DNA of 10,729 nucleotides, taken from positions 1 through 10,729 of the forward strand of contig USNJ01000057.1 of the NCBI GenBank assembly GCA_900556055.1, read 5' to 3'. Both the position numbers and the translations under genes were made by a program. The notes under the pieces are model-generated. The model did no database searches, had not been told where the DNA came from, and was given only the letters and a program-made list of their open reading frames with translations. Source of the DNA: an uncultured Ruminococcus sp. Its GTDB lineage: Bacteria > Bacillota > Clostridia > Oscillospirales > Ruminococcaceae. Shown here piece by piece: positions 1 through 6,230 of the stretch. Within the stretch, counting starts at the first letter, position 1; each line of letters opens with the position of its first letter.

Positions 1-260
1 GGCTTTCTGGCAATACCTACAGTAATGATGACCATATCGGAATCTGCTGCATCCGGATAGTCGCCGTCGTGGATATCGCAGGACGGGCAGAATGCATTAC
101 CCTGCATAATATCCATTGCTTCGCCCTTTGCCTTAGGCTTGTTGATATCAACAAGAACGATCTCGGAACATGTTCCGCATACAGTAAGGGTATAAGCGAT
201 AGAAGCACCTACATTACCTGCACCGAGGACGGTGACTTTCTTTCCCTTTTTAGTTTCCAT
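1..260 (-). CDS. ldh: L-lactate dehydrogenase, N-terminal part (cut by the window edge)
   Basis: Only the first 86 codons are present; the rest lies beyond the left edge. The protein opens with a Rossmann NAD-binding fold: beta strand KVTVLGAGNVGAS with the GxGxxG glycines at residues 13-18, then EIVLVDIN, where Asp38 is the acidic residue that selects NAD over NADP. Next come the family's MDIMQGNAF segment (49-57) and the DSDMVIITVGIARK strand. The enzyme family reduces pyruvate to L-lactate with NADH in the cytoplasm, recycling NAD during fermentation. Malate dehydrogenases share this fold, and the substrate-specificity loop is not in the window, so lactate over malate is a judgement from overall similarity. 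The ATG at 258-260 is supported by an AGGAGGAAG ribosome binding site at 267-275. The gene is probably monocistronic, since a 178-bp spacer separates it from the kinase-like gene. Confidence 0.85.
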   Translation of the reverse strand, partial: METKKGKKVTVLGAGNVGASIAYTLTVCGTCSEIVLVDINKPKAKGEAMDIMQGNAFCPSCDIHDGDYPDAADSDMVIITVGIARK

Positions 261-266
261 ATAAAA

Positions 267-275
267 CTTCCTCCT
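267..275 (-). promoter_or_regulatory. Ribosome binding site of ldh
   Basis: AGGAGGAAG on the minus strand, six bases before the ATG at 258-260. It is a near-perfect anti-Shine-Dalgarno match and fixes the start of the truncated dehydrogenase gene. Confidence 0.8.
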
Positions 276-304
276 ATGTAAAACTTTTTATTTAACATCA
301 GAAT

Positions 305-320
305 GCGAAAAATTTTCCGC
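305..320. promoter_or_regulatory. Near-perfect 16-bp palindrome in the ldh leader, candidate operator
   Basis: The halves GCGAAAAA and TTTTCCGC are complementary at seven of eight positions with no spacer. The element starts just downstream of the proposed transcription start (about 323) of ldh, where a repressor site would act. It does not match the Rex consensus that often controls fermentative dehydrogenases. With no loop, it would act as a DNA site and not as an RNA hairpin. Function is a guess from position. Confidence 0.3.
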
Positions 321-325
321 TTAAG

Positions 326-421
326 AATTATTATATCATACTTTTCGCCGCTGCGGATTTTTGTGTACATTGACTCGTTGGAATCAAATGTTTCGTAAAC
401 CACCGTACAGTTATTTTCCTT
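326..421 (-). pseudogene. potD: Remnant of a spermidine/putrescine-binding protein gene (potD fragment)
   Basis: Reading the minus strand in the frame of the GTG at 401-403 gives VVYETFDSNESMYTKI, then RSGEKYDIII. This is the conserved N-terminal segment of the PotD polyamine-binding lipoprotein, where family members read roughly KVxYETFDSNEsMYxKi followed by a YDvIiPSDYMI segment. Similarity begins around the Asn-Asn-Cys-Thr codons (404-415) and stops after Ile (326-328); the expected PSDYMI does not follow. An in-frame TAA lies upstream at 431-433. The reading frame continues out of the motif and overlaps the ldh start, but has no PotD-like sequence there, no signal peptide and no convincing ribosome binding site. 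I therefore call it a gene fossil of about 30 codons, lying between the kinase-like gene and ldh and on the same strand. The match rests on remembered family consensus, not on an alignment run. Confidence 0.75.
330..335 (-). promoter_or_regulatory. Probable -10 box of ldh
   Basis: TATAAT on the minus strand, a perfect consensus, 70 bases before the ldh start codon. No good -35 hexamer is seen at 16-18 bp spacing (the 17-bp position reads ATCCGC), so this would be a weak or activator-dependent promoter. The box lies inside the potD remnant, in the codons for its Asp-Ile-Ile. Confidence 0.45.
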
Positions 422-438
422 TCGGCAGCATTATCAAA

Positions 439-1053
439 TTATTTAAGTCCGCTGATCTTCAGGTAGTCGCAGATGATATCCACGCATTTTTCGATGCCGA
501 TATCTCCAGTGTTAAGGCAAAGATCATAGTTTCTGATGTCAGTCCATTCCCTGCCCGTATGCGACATATAATAAGAAGCACGTTCCTTATCTGTCTTTGT
601 GATAAGTGCTTCGATATCATCTGTCACATCGGTATATTTCAGGACATTTTTAACACAGCTGTCCATATCCGCCCATATAAATACGCTCAGGACATTAACA
701 TAGTTTTTCAGGACAAAATCAGCGCAGCGTCCGACAATGACGCAGCTTTCCTTTGACGCAAGCTCTCTGATAGTCTCAGCCTGGAAATTAAAAAGGTTCT
801 CATCGGAAGTAAAAGCCTTTTTTGAAGGCGGGATAAGCTCGCCGTTATACACCTTGGGACGGCTGAAAATGCCGTTCTTTGCCTTTTCATCGGCATTTCC
901 GAAAAGCTCTTCATTTATCCCGCTTTTCTCGGAAGCAAGCTTTATAAGCTCTTTATCGTAATACTTGATATTCAGTCGCTCTGCAAGCAGCTTTCCGATC
1001 TGTCTGCCGCCGCTGCCGTAGCCTCTTGCGATAGTGATAACAAAATTATCCAT
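439..1053 (-). CDS. Cytidylate kinase-like family protein
   Basis: This 204-residue cytoplasmic protein starts with VITIARGYGSGGRQIGKLLAERL. That is the modified P-loop of the cytidylate kinase-like family (Pfam Cytidylate_kin2 type), where the usual GxGK[ST] is replaced by GSGGR (residues 13-17). NIKYYDKELIKLAS follows (residues 28-41), as usual in the family. The middle contains SCVIVGRCADFVL, a second core strand, and then a region with IRNYDLCLNTGDIGIEKCVDII near the C terminus. True CMP kinases phosphorylate CMP and dCMP; the substrate of this subfamily is not established, so I give no gene symbol. It begins only 12 bases after the livF stop, with an AAGGGGG ribosome binding site that overlaps that stop (1061-1067), so it should be co-transcribed with the liv genes. 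No intrinsic terminator with a T-run is visible after its stop. Confidence 0.85.
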   Translation of the reverse strand: MDNFVITIARGYGSGGRQIGKLLAERLNIKYYDKELIKLASEKSGINEELFGNADEKAKNGIFSRPKVYNGELIPPSKKAFTSDENLFNFQAETIRELASKESCVIVGRCADFVLKNYVNVLSVFIWADMDSCVKNVLKYTDVTDDIEALITKTDKERASYYMSHTGREWTDIRNYDLCLNTGDIGIEKCVDIICDYLKISGLK

Positions 1054-1065
1054 TTCCCGTCCCCC

Positions 1066-1776
1066 TTATTCACCGAGATATGCTTTCTTAACGGAATCGT
1101 TGTTCATCAGCTCATGAGCATCGCCCGAAAGAACGATCTTTCCCGTTTCGAGAACGTAAGCACGGTCAGCGATCGACAGAGCCTTCTTAGCATTCTGCTC
1201 AACGAGAAGCACCGTAGTTCCGCTCTTATTTATCTCCTTGATGATGTCGAATATCTCAGAAACGTAAAGCGGCGAAAGTCCCATTGAAGGCTCGTCCATC
1301 AGGATGATGCCGGGGTGCGACATAAGTGCTCTGCCCATAGCGAGCATCTGCTGTTCACCGCCCGAAAGTGTTCCGGCGATCTGAGTTTTTCTTTCCTTCA
1401 GACGCGGGAAACGCTCATAGACCATTTCAAGAGTATCAGCGATCTCCTTCTTGTCTTTTCTTGTGTATGCACCCATTTTCAGGTTATCGTAAACTGTAAG
1501 CTGCTGGAAAATTCTTCTTCCCTCGGGAACATGAGCCATTCCGAGTGAAACGATCTTATGAGCGGGAGTCTTTGTAAGCTCAGTGCCGTTAAATTCAATG
1601 CTTCCGCTTCTCGCCTGGATAAGACCTGTTATAGTGTGAAGGATCGTTGTTTTTCCTGCGCCGTTCGCACCGATAAGAGCAATGATCTCACCCTGATTTA
1701 CTTCAAAAGAAATGCCCTTGACCGCATTGATAACGCCGTAATATACCTGAAGATCCTTGATTGTAAGCATTGCCAT
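1066..1776 (-). CDS. livF: Branched-chain amino acid ABC transporter, ATP-binding protein LivF
   Basis: One of the two ATPases that power the Liv importer at the inner face of the membrane. From the preferred start it has 236 residues, the usual LivF length: Walker A GANGAGKT at 36-43, signature LSGGEQQ at 137-143, Walker B ILMDEP at 158-163, and the LivF-typical VEQNA segment in place of the switch histidine. HVPEGRRIF (83-91) is also characteristic of LivF. An upstream in-frame ATG at 1786-1788 would add Met-Val-Ile-Asn, but the AAGGA motif then abuts the codon with no spacing. The ATG at 1774-1776 sits 12 bases after it and is preferred, though neither spacing is ideal. The gene lies downstream of livG across a short spacer and upstream of the kinase-like gene. 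Confidence 0.9.
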   Translation of the reverse strand: MAMLTIKDLQVYYGVINAVKGISFEVNQGEIIALIGANGAGKTTILHTITGLIQARSGSIEFNGTELTKTPAHKIVSLGMAHVPEGRRIFQQLTVYDNLKMGAYTRKDKKEIADTLEMVYERFPRLKERKTQIAGTLSGGEQQMLAMGRALMSHPGIILMDEPSMGLSPLYVSEIFDIIKEINKSGTTVLLVEQNAKKALSIADRAYVLETGKIVLSGDAHELMNNDSVKKAYLGE

Positions 1777-1841
1777 ATTTATGACCATTCCTTTCTGAAT
1801 TCTGCGTGTCCGTATATGCGGAAAACAAAACTCACATGGTT

Positions 1842-2600
1842 TTAATCGCCGAGGTAAGCCTTGATAACACGCTCGTCATTCAGGACTTCTGTTGTGATAC
1901 CGTGAGTAAGCTCAGTTCCGAAGTTAAGAACGGTAACTTCCTCGCATATGCCCGAAACGAGCTTCATATCATGCTCGATAAGCAGGATCGTCATATCAAA
2001 ATTATCTCTTACGAAACGGATTGTATTCATCAGTTCCGCAGTTTCATTCGGGTTCATGCCCGCAGCAGGTTCATCGAGAAGAAGCAGCTTCGGCGATGTA
2101 GCCAGTGCTCTTGCGATCTCAAGCTTTCTCTGCTTTCCGTAAGGCAGATTTGCGGCAATGACATTCGCCTCGCTGTCAAGTCCCATTACCTTCAGAAGCT
2201 CCATTGCCTTTTCGGTTATTTCTTTTTCGACCTTGAAATACTTAGGCAGACGGAAGATACCCTCAAAAGTGGAATAATGATGATGATTATGCAGACCGAC
2301 CTTAACGTTGTCGATAACGCTGAGTTCCTTAAAAAGACGGATATTCTGGAATGTTCTTGCGATGCCCGCCTTGTTTGTTTCGATAGTACTGAGCTTGACG
2401 ATCTCTTTTCCGTCAAGGAGGATAGAACCCGTATCTGCCTTGTAAACACCTGTCAGCAGATTGAAAACAGTGGTTTTTCCTGCGCCGTTAGGTCCGATAA
2501 GACCGTAAAGCTGACCCTTTTTAACTGTAAGATTGAAATCGCTTACCGCTTTAAGTCCGCCGAAGGAAATACTGAGATTTGAAACCTCTAACATGTTCAT
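1842..2600 (-). CDS. livG: Branched-chain amino acid ABC transporter, ATP-binding protein LivG
   Basis: The second ATPase of the Liv importer, 252 residues, normal for the family. Walker A GPNGAGKT lies at 36-43, the Q-loop glutamine is Gln85 in ARTFQNIRLF, the signature is LPYGKQ (152-157, the LivG variant of LSGG), Walker B LLLLDEP at 172-178, and the switch histidine is His210 in LLIEHDMKLV. The start ATG at 2598-2600 overlaps the livM stop as ATGA, indicating translational coupling; AAGGAGG lies about 10 bases upstream, inside the end of livM. A second in-frame ATG two codons on is a less likely start because the spacing would be 16. A 65-base gap separates the stop from the preferred livF start. 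Confidence 0.93.
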   Translation of the reverse strand: MNMLEVSNLSISFGGLKAVSDFNLTVKKGQLYGLIGPNGAGKTTVFNLLTGVYKADTGSILLDGKEIVKLSTIETNKAGIARTFQNIRLFKELSVIDNVKVGLHNHHHYSTFEGIFRLPKYFKVEKEITEKAMELLKVMGLDSEANVIAANLPYGKQRKLEIARALATSPKLLLLDEPAAGMNPNETAELMNTIRFVRDNFDMTILLIEHDMKLVSGICEEVTVLNFGTELTHGITTEVLNDERVIKAYLGD

Positions 2601-3685
2601 GCCTTGATTTCCTCCTTTTTGCCGAATTTATTTTTGATAGCATAGGAAACTTTTTCTCTGTATTCCTTGATCTTGGGAGACCAGTTAAAGAGCATAACAA
2701 TGATAAGAACTATTGCGTAAACAAGCATTCTGTAATCGTTCAGGAATCTGAGCTTTTCGGGAAGGATATAAAGGAGAACAGCCGCAATAACCGAGCCTCT
2801 GATATTTCCGATGCCGCCGAGAACGACGTAAACGAGTATCATGATCGAAGCGTTGTAGTTGAATTTATCGCCCGCAGATGTCAGTGTTGCGAAGTTATGC
2901 GAATAAAGCGCACCTGCTGCGCCTGCGAGAGCAGCGGAGACAGTAAATACCATCAGCTTATACTTTGTAATGTTGATACCGATGGATTCAGCAGCGATCC
3001 TGTTGTCACGGATAGCCATGATAGCACGTCCGTCACGGGAATTTATAAGGTTCTGCACAACAAAAAGAGCAAGAAGAACAAGGATTATTCCGACTGTGAA
3101 ATTCGCATCATTAGGCGTGCCTGAGATACCCTGCGCGCCCTTGATGATGATCTTTCCGTCCTCCTCAAGGCCGAGAGCCATTGCGCTTTCGGTTGAGAAA
3201 TGTGCACCTCTTGAATCAACGCCGAAGTTGATGACATTCACGATATTCTTGATGATCTCACCGAATGCAAGAGTAACGATGGCAAGATAGTCGCCTTTAA
3301 GTCTCAGAACAGGTATGCCTATAAGCATTCCGAATATTGCCGCAAAAAGCGCACCTATAAGGATCGCGATCGTAAATCTGAGCGGAGCGGCAGTAATTGT
3401 ATCCTCTGTAAGCTTGGAGAAGATAGCACTGGTATATGCGCCGACGCACATAAATCCCGCATGACCAAGGCTCAGCTCACCGAGAATTCCGACAACGAGG
3501 TTAAGCGAAACAGCCATTATTACATATATGCACACAGGAACGAGGAAGCCCCTCATAGAGCTGGAAAGAACGCCTGCGCCCTGAAGTATCATCATGAATA
3601 TGTAGAGGACGATAACTATGCCGTAGTTTATGAAGCTGTTTACGGTAGATTTCTGCAGCTTCTTTGTTTTAGCTGTTTTTTCCAT
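2597..3685 (-). CDS. livM: Branched-chain amino acid ABC transporter permease LivM
   Basis: A 362-residue integral membrane protein that pairs with LivH to form the translocation channel. After a basic cytoplasmic N terminus (KTAKTKKLQK) come hydrophobic segments starting near residue 20. The family signature NLVVGILGELSLGHAGFM is at 62-79. A periplasmic loop of about 35 residues follows (155-190), then AIRDNRIAAESIGIN (224-238), the cytoplasmic loop that docks onto the ATPases. More membrane helices and a charged tail (KNKFGKKEEIKA) complete it. The start ATG at 3683-3685 has an AAGGGGGCG ribosome binding site; the gene begins 12 bases after livH and ends overlapping livG by four bases. Confidence 0.93.
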   Translation of the reverse strand: MEKTAKTKKLQKSTVNSFINYGIVIVLYIFMMILQGAGVLSSSMRGFLVPVCIYVIMAVSLNLVVGILGELSLGHAGFMCVGAYTSAIFSKLTEDTITAAPLRFTIAILIGALFAAIFGMLIGIPVLRLKGDYLAIVTLAFGEIIKNIVNVINFGVDSRGAHFSTESAMALGLEEDGKIIIKGAQGISGTPNDANFTVGIILVLLALFVVQNLINSRDGRAIMAIRDNRIAAESIGINITKYKLMVFTVSAALAGAAGALYSHNFATLTSAGDKFNYNASIMILVYVVLGGIGNIRGSVIAAVLLYILPEKLRFLNDYRMLVYAIVLIIVMLFNWSPKIKEYREKVSYAIKNKFGKKEEIKA

Positions 3686-3697
3686 TATAACGCCCCC

Positions 3698-4582
3698 TTA
3701 AACCTTTTCCTGAATGTTCTTGCCGAGGATACCCGTAGGCTTTACGAGAAGAACGATTACGAGGATCGCAAATACGATAGCGTCAGCCATCTGAGATGAT
3801 ATGTAAGCCTTGCCGATGATCTCGATAATGCCGATAAGAAGTCCGCCGATCATTGCGCCGGGGATAGATCCTATTCCGCCGAAAACAGCAGCAACGAATG
3901 CCTTGATACCGGGCATTGTTCCCGAATAAGGAGTAAGGTTAGGGTATGCGGAACACATCAGCGCACCCGCAACAGCAGCAAGTGCCGAGCCGATAGCAAA
4001 TGTCAGAGAGATAGTTGCGTTTACATTTACGCCCATGAGCTGAGCTGCACCCTTATCCTCGGAAACAGCCTGCATAGCCTGTCCGGCTTTGGTCTTGTTT
4101 ACAAAGAGCGTAAGTCCGACCATGATAACGATACATGCAGCGATGGTAACGATAGCCTCGCCGGAAATTGAGACCTGACCGTCAAAAAGCTTCAGCGGCT
4201 TCAGTGAAACAACAGATGTGAAGGATTTTGTATCCGCACCGAAAATAAGAAGTGCAAGGTTCTGGAGCAGATAGCTGACACCGATCGCCGTGATAAGTAC
4301 AGCAAGCGACGAGTTTGCATTTCGCAGCGGACGATAAGCAACCTTCTCTATCACTACGCCGAGAACAGTACATACCGCCATTGATATGAGAACACTCACC
4401 AGAGCATTGATGCCTGCGTCCTTCATGCACAGAAATACCACAAATGCGCCGACCATGATAACATCGCCGTGGGCAAAGTTCAGCATTTTCGCAATACCGT
4501 AAACCATTGTGTATCCGAGAGCTATGATAGCGTAAACACTGCCCAGACTCAGACCGTTGATCAGATAGTTCAGGAAGCTCAT
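3698..4582 (-). CDS. livH: Branched-chain amino acid ABC transporter permease LivH
   Basis: A 294-residue membrane protein, the first permease of the Liv complex. The near-invariant family motif ALGYTMVYGIAKMLNFAHGD is at 21-40. Further hydrophobic segments lie around 60-78, 94-114 and 143-162. AVSEDKGAAQLMGVN (172-186) is the cytoplasmic loop that contacts the ATPases, and AAVFGGIGSIPGAMIGG (231-247) is another conserved stretch. The start is supported by GGGGA about nine bases upstream. The gene follows livK across a 179-bp spacer with two stem-loops, a different arrangement from the tight junctions further down the operon. Confidence 0.93.
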   Translation of the reverse strand: MSFLNYLINGLSLGSVYAIIALGYTMVYGIAKMLNFAHGDVIMVGAFVVFLCMKDAGINALVSVLISMAVCTVLGVVIEKVAYRPLRNANSSLAVLITAIGVSYLLQNLALLIFGADTKSFTSVVSLKPLKLFDGQVSISGEAIVTIAACIVIMVGLTLFVNKTKAGQAMQAVSEDKGAAQLMGVNVNATISLTFAIGSALAAVAGALMCSAYPNLTPYSGTMPGIKAFVAAVFGGIGSIPGAMIGGLLIGIIEIIGKAYISSQMADAIVFAILVIVLLVKPTGILGKNIQEKV

Positions 4583-4622
4583 AATTCATTTCCCCGTTCA
4601 TTTAAATTTTGACATCTATAAA

Positions 4623-4681
4623 GTGAAAACTGAAAAATGGAAAGTAGTCCCTCATGCGGCTTTTCATTTTTCAGTTTTCAC
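4623..4681. repeat. Long palindromic intergenic element between livK and livH
   Basis: Two 22-base arms (4623-4644 and 4660-4681) are complementary at 21 positions; the outer 17 bases GTGAAAACTGAAAAATG pair without mismatch. The loop is 15 bases and GC-richer. No T-run follows on the livK transcript side, so this is not a classic intrinsic terminator. The AT-rich composition of the arms recalls small dispersed palindromic elements of clostridial intergenic DNA, but no second copy exists in the window. In the livK-livH transcript it would fold into a very stable hairpin. Confidence 0.75.
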
Positions 4682-4702
4682 AGGAAACTATATAACCACG
4701 TA

Positions 4703-4737
4703 TACCGCCGACACTGATTTTGTCAGCGCCGACGGTA
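4703..4737 (-). promoter_or_regulatory. Stem-loop just downstream of livK, preserved as RNA on the transcribed strand
   Basis: On the minus strand the two 15-base arms (4723-4737 and 4703-4717) pair completely with 12 Watson-Crick and three G-U pairs around a five-base CAAAA loop. On the plus strand the same three positions would be C-A mismatches. The pairing therefore only makes sense in the RNA of the liv operon. The hairpin starts 24 bases after the livK stop. No U-run follows, so a role as a 3' barrier to exonucleases or a partial terminator is more likely than full termination. It can account for more LivK than LivH-M-G-F, as expected for a binding protein. Confidence 0.6.
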
Positions 4738-4761
4738 ATTCCGCAGTTAAATTTCCAATGA

Positions 4762-5997
4762 TTACATTGCCTTGTAGGAACCGCTCAGAGATGTTGTACC
4801 ATCATCGTTTGTTACTTCTTCGATAGCGATAACAACAGCCTTAGGATCCTTTGTAGGCTCGCCGTCTGCATCCCATGTCATGCCTGTACCGGTCAGACCG
4901 TCATATGTGATCTCGGTCATAGCCTTCTTCATAGCATCGGACATATCGGAAACGGACATATCAGCTGTGATGCCTGCCTTCTCTCCTGCAGCCTTCATGA
5001 TGTAGATAGCATCATATGCATCAGCAGCAAACTGGTTAGGAACATCACCGTAAGCAGCCTCATAGTTAGAAACGAAAGTCTTTGTCATATCGTCCTGAGC
5101 ATCAGCAGCGAAAGGAGTAAGAAGCATTACGCCTTCTGTGAGCTTAAGGTCGAAGTTTTCAACAGCAAGAATACCGTCAAGTCCGTCGCAGCCGAAGAAC
5201 TTGGGAGCGAACTCCATGGAAGCAGCCTGCTGAAGGATCAGAGAAGCCTCCTGATAGTAGATAGGAAGGAATACGAGGTCAGCGCCTGCATCCTTAGCCT
5301 TCTGGAGCTGTACAGTAAAGTCTGTCTTGGAATCGTCTGTGAATGCCTCAGCAGAAACGATCTCGAAGGGCTGGTTAGCAGCCTCAGCAGTAAACTTCTC
5401 GTAGATACCGGAAGAATATACATCAGAGCTGTTGTAGATCACAGCGACCTTGGAAGCAAGGTTGTTCTCGCCTATGTATTTAGCGGATCCGAGACCCTGG
5501 TTAGGATCAGAGAAGCAAACTCTGAATGCATTATCATACTTGATGCTCTCAACAGCGGAGCCGGAAGGAGTCAGCTGGAACATATTGTCCTTATGTGTTT
5601 CCTCAACAACAGCCTGGCAAGGTGTAGAGGTTACAGTACCCATCAGCATCTGCATGCCCCAGTCCTTAAGAGTGTTGTAAGCGTTTACGGACTTCTCGGC
5701 ATCGTGAACATCGTCTTCAAACTTGAATTCGATCTGAACACCGTTGATTCCGCCTGCCTCATTGATCTCCTTTACAGCCATTTCAGCTGCGTTCTTTACA
5801 GCCTGACCGTAAACCGCAGCACCGCCTGTTACAGGTCCGATACCGCCGATCTTGATGGTTGTGCCTGCTGCTGCGGACGAGCTGCCGTCAGAGCTGCTGT
5901 CAGCACTGTCGCCCGACTTTGAACAGGAAGTCATGAAAGGAACAGTCATCATAGCCGACAGACCGAGGGCTAAGATCTTCTCAGATATTTTCTTCAT
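4762..5997 (-). CDS. livK: Branched-chain amino acid ABC transporter, substrate-binding lipoprotein
   Basis: A 411-residue extracellular receptor for the Liv importer. It has a lipoprotein signal peptide (basic MKKISEKI, hydrophobic stretch 9-22) and a lipobox FMTSC with Cys25 as the lipid anchor; Met at -3 is less typical. A Ser/Asp/Ala linker to about residue 46 tethers the domain. The mature part opens TIKIGGIGPVTGGAAVYGQ and contains GTVTSTPCQAV, as in type I periplasmic-binding proteins of the Liv family (Peripla_BP_6). Ligand is expected to be leucine, isoleucine or valine, but related proteins bind other amino acids or amides, so specificity is inferred. The ATG at 5995-5997 has AAGGGGG nine bases upstream. 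A longer reading frame from 6060 is rejected because it lacks a ribosome binding site and begins at the transcription start. First gene of the operon. Confidence 0.92.
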   Translation of the reverse strand: MKKISEKILALGLSAMMTVPFMTSCSKSGDSADSSSDGSSSAAAGTTIKIGGIGPVTGGAAVYGQAVKNAAEMAVKEINEAGGINGVQIEFKFEDDVHDAEKSVNAYNTLKDWGMQMLMGTVTSTPCQAVVEETHKDNMFQLTPSGSAVESIKYDNAFRVCFSDPNQGLGSAKYIGENNLASKVAVIYNSSDVYSSGIYEKFTAEAANQPFEIVSAEAFTDDSKTDFTVQLQKAKDAGADLVFLPIYYQEASLILQQAASMEFAPKFFGCDGLDGILAVENFDLKLTEGVMLLTPFAADAQDDMTKTFVSNYEAAYGDVPNQFAADAYDAIYIMKAAGEKAGITADMSVSDMSDAMKKAMTEITYDGLTGTGMTWDADGEPTKDPKAVVIAIEEVTNDDGTTSLSGSYKAM

Positions 5998-6006
5998 TGT
6001 TAATAT

Positions 6007-6013
6007 CCCCCTT
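6007..6013 (-). promoter_or_regulatory. Ribosome binding site of livK
   Basis: AAGGGGG on the minus strand nine bases before the ATG at 5995-5997. It decides the start against the upstream in-frame ATG at 6058-6060 and places the lipoprotein signal peptide at the true N terminus. Confidence 0.75.
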
Positions 6014-6034
6014 AGAATATTATGAAAAATGACA

Positions 6035-6058
6035 GAAAGCAAAATAAAACTTGCTTTC
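6035..6058. promoter_or_regulatory. Perfect 8-bp inverted repeat at the start of the liv transcript
   Basis: GAAAGCAA, an eight-base spacer, then TTGCTTTC. The element covers roughly +2 to +25 of the predicted liv transcript. It could be an operator for a repressor of amino acid transport or a 5' hairpin that stabilises the mRNA. It does not match the CodY consensus. Confidence 0.45.
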
Positions 6059-6066
6059 ATATTAAT

Positions 6067-6095
6067 ATAATATACTTTGCCAGGCTAAAAGTCAA
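6067..6095 (-). promoter_or_regulatory. Sigma-A-type promoter of the liv operon
   Basis: On the minus strand TTGACT (6090-6095), a 17-bp spacer and TATTAT (6067-6072), giving a start near 6060 and a 5' leader of about 63 bases. That leader is too short for a T-box or amino acid riboswitch, so control is probably at initiation. Confidence 0.7.
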
Positions 6096-6230
6096 TGAAC
6101 ATTTGAACCGATTTAACGACAGTTTTCCATAATTTTATTAGCAATTTTACACGAACATCGGATAATATCACGAATTAATGTTAATTTTGCCTTGGAAAAA
6201 AGTTGTAATAATGAAAATATAGATGCAGTT
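6096..6230. other. AT-rich spacer between the repair gene and the liv promoter
   Basis: This stretch holds no credible gene. It contains a short inverted repeat AATTAA-TG-TTAATT (6173-6186) and a direct repeat of AATTTT about 12 bases apart near 6131-6148. On the minus strand a run of six T's occurs after the methyltransferase stop, but without a GC-rich hairpin, so I do not call a terminator. Confidence 0.5.

Noticed and set aside
281..300. Rex operator near ldh suggested by TTTAACAT
   Set aside because: Only one half resembles TTAACAA, and the opposite half TTGTTAA is absent.
209..403. The 64-codon frame containing the PotD-like segment as a real small gene
   Set aside because: Only its first third resembles PotD, it has no good ribosome binding site, and it overlaps the ldh start out of frame. 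A remnant is the simpler reading.
261..438. Intrinsic terminator after the kinase-like gene
   Set aside because: No GC-rich hairpin followed by a T-run is found on the minus strand in this spacer.
1806..2582. A 258-codon open frame on the plus strand opposite livG
   Set aside because: It lies wholly antisense to livG, which has every ABC motif intact. Its translation is cysteine- and serine-rich without a recognisable domain: a codon-bias shadow.
4182..4601. A 139-codon frame overlapping the start of livH on the same strand
   Set aside because: It overlaps livH in another frame; livH carries the family signature, whereas this frame has no hydrophobic or domain pattern.
5998..6060. Longer livK with 21 extra N-terminal residues
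   Set aside because: The extension would begin at the predicted transcription start, lacks a ribosome binding site, and would bury the lipoprotein signal peptide.
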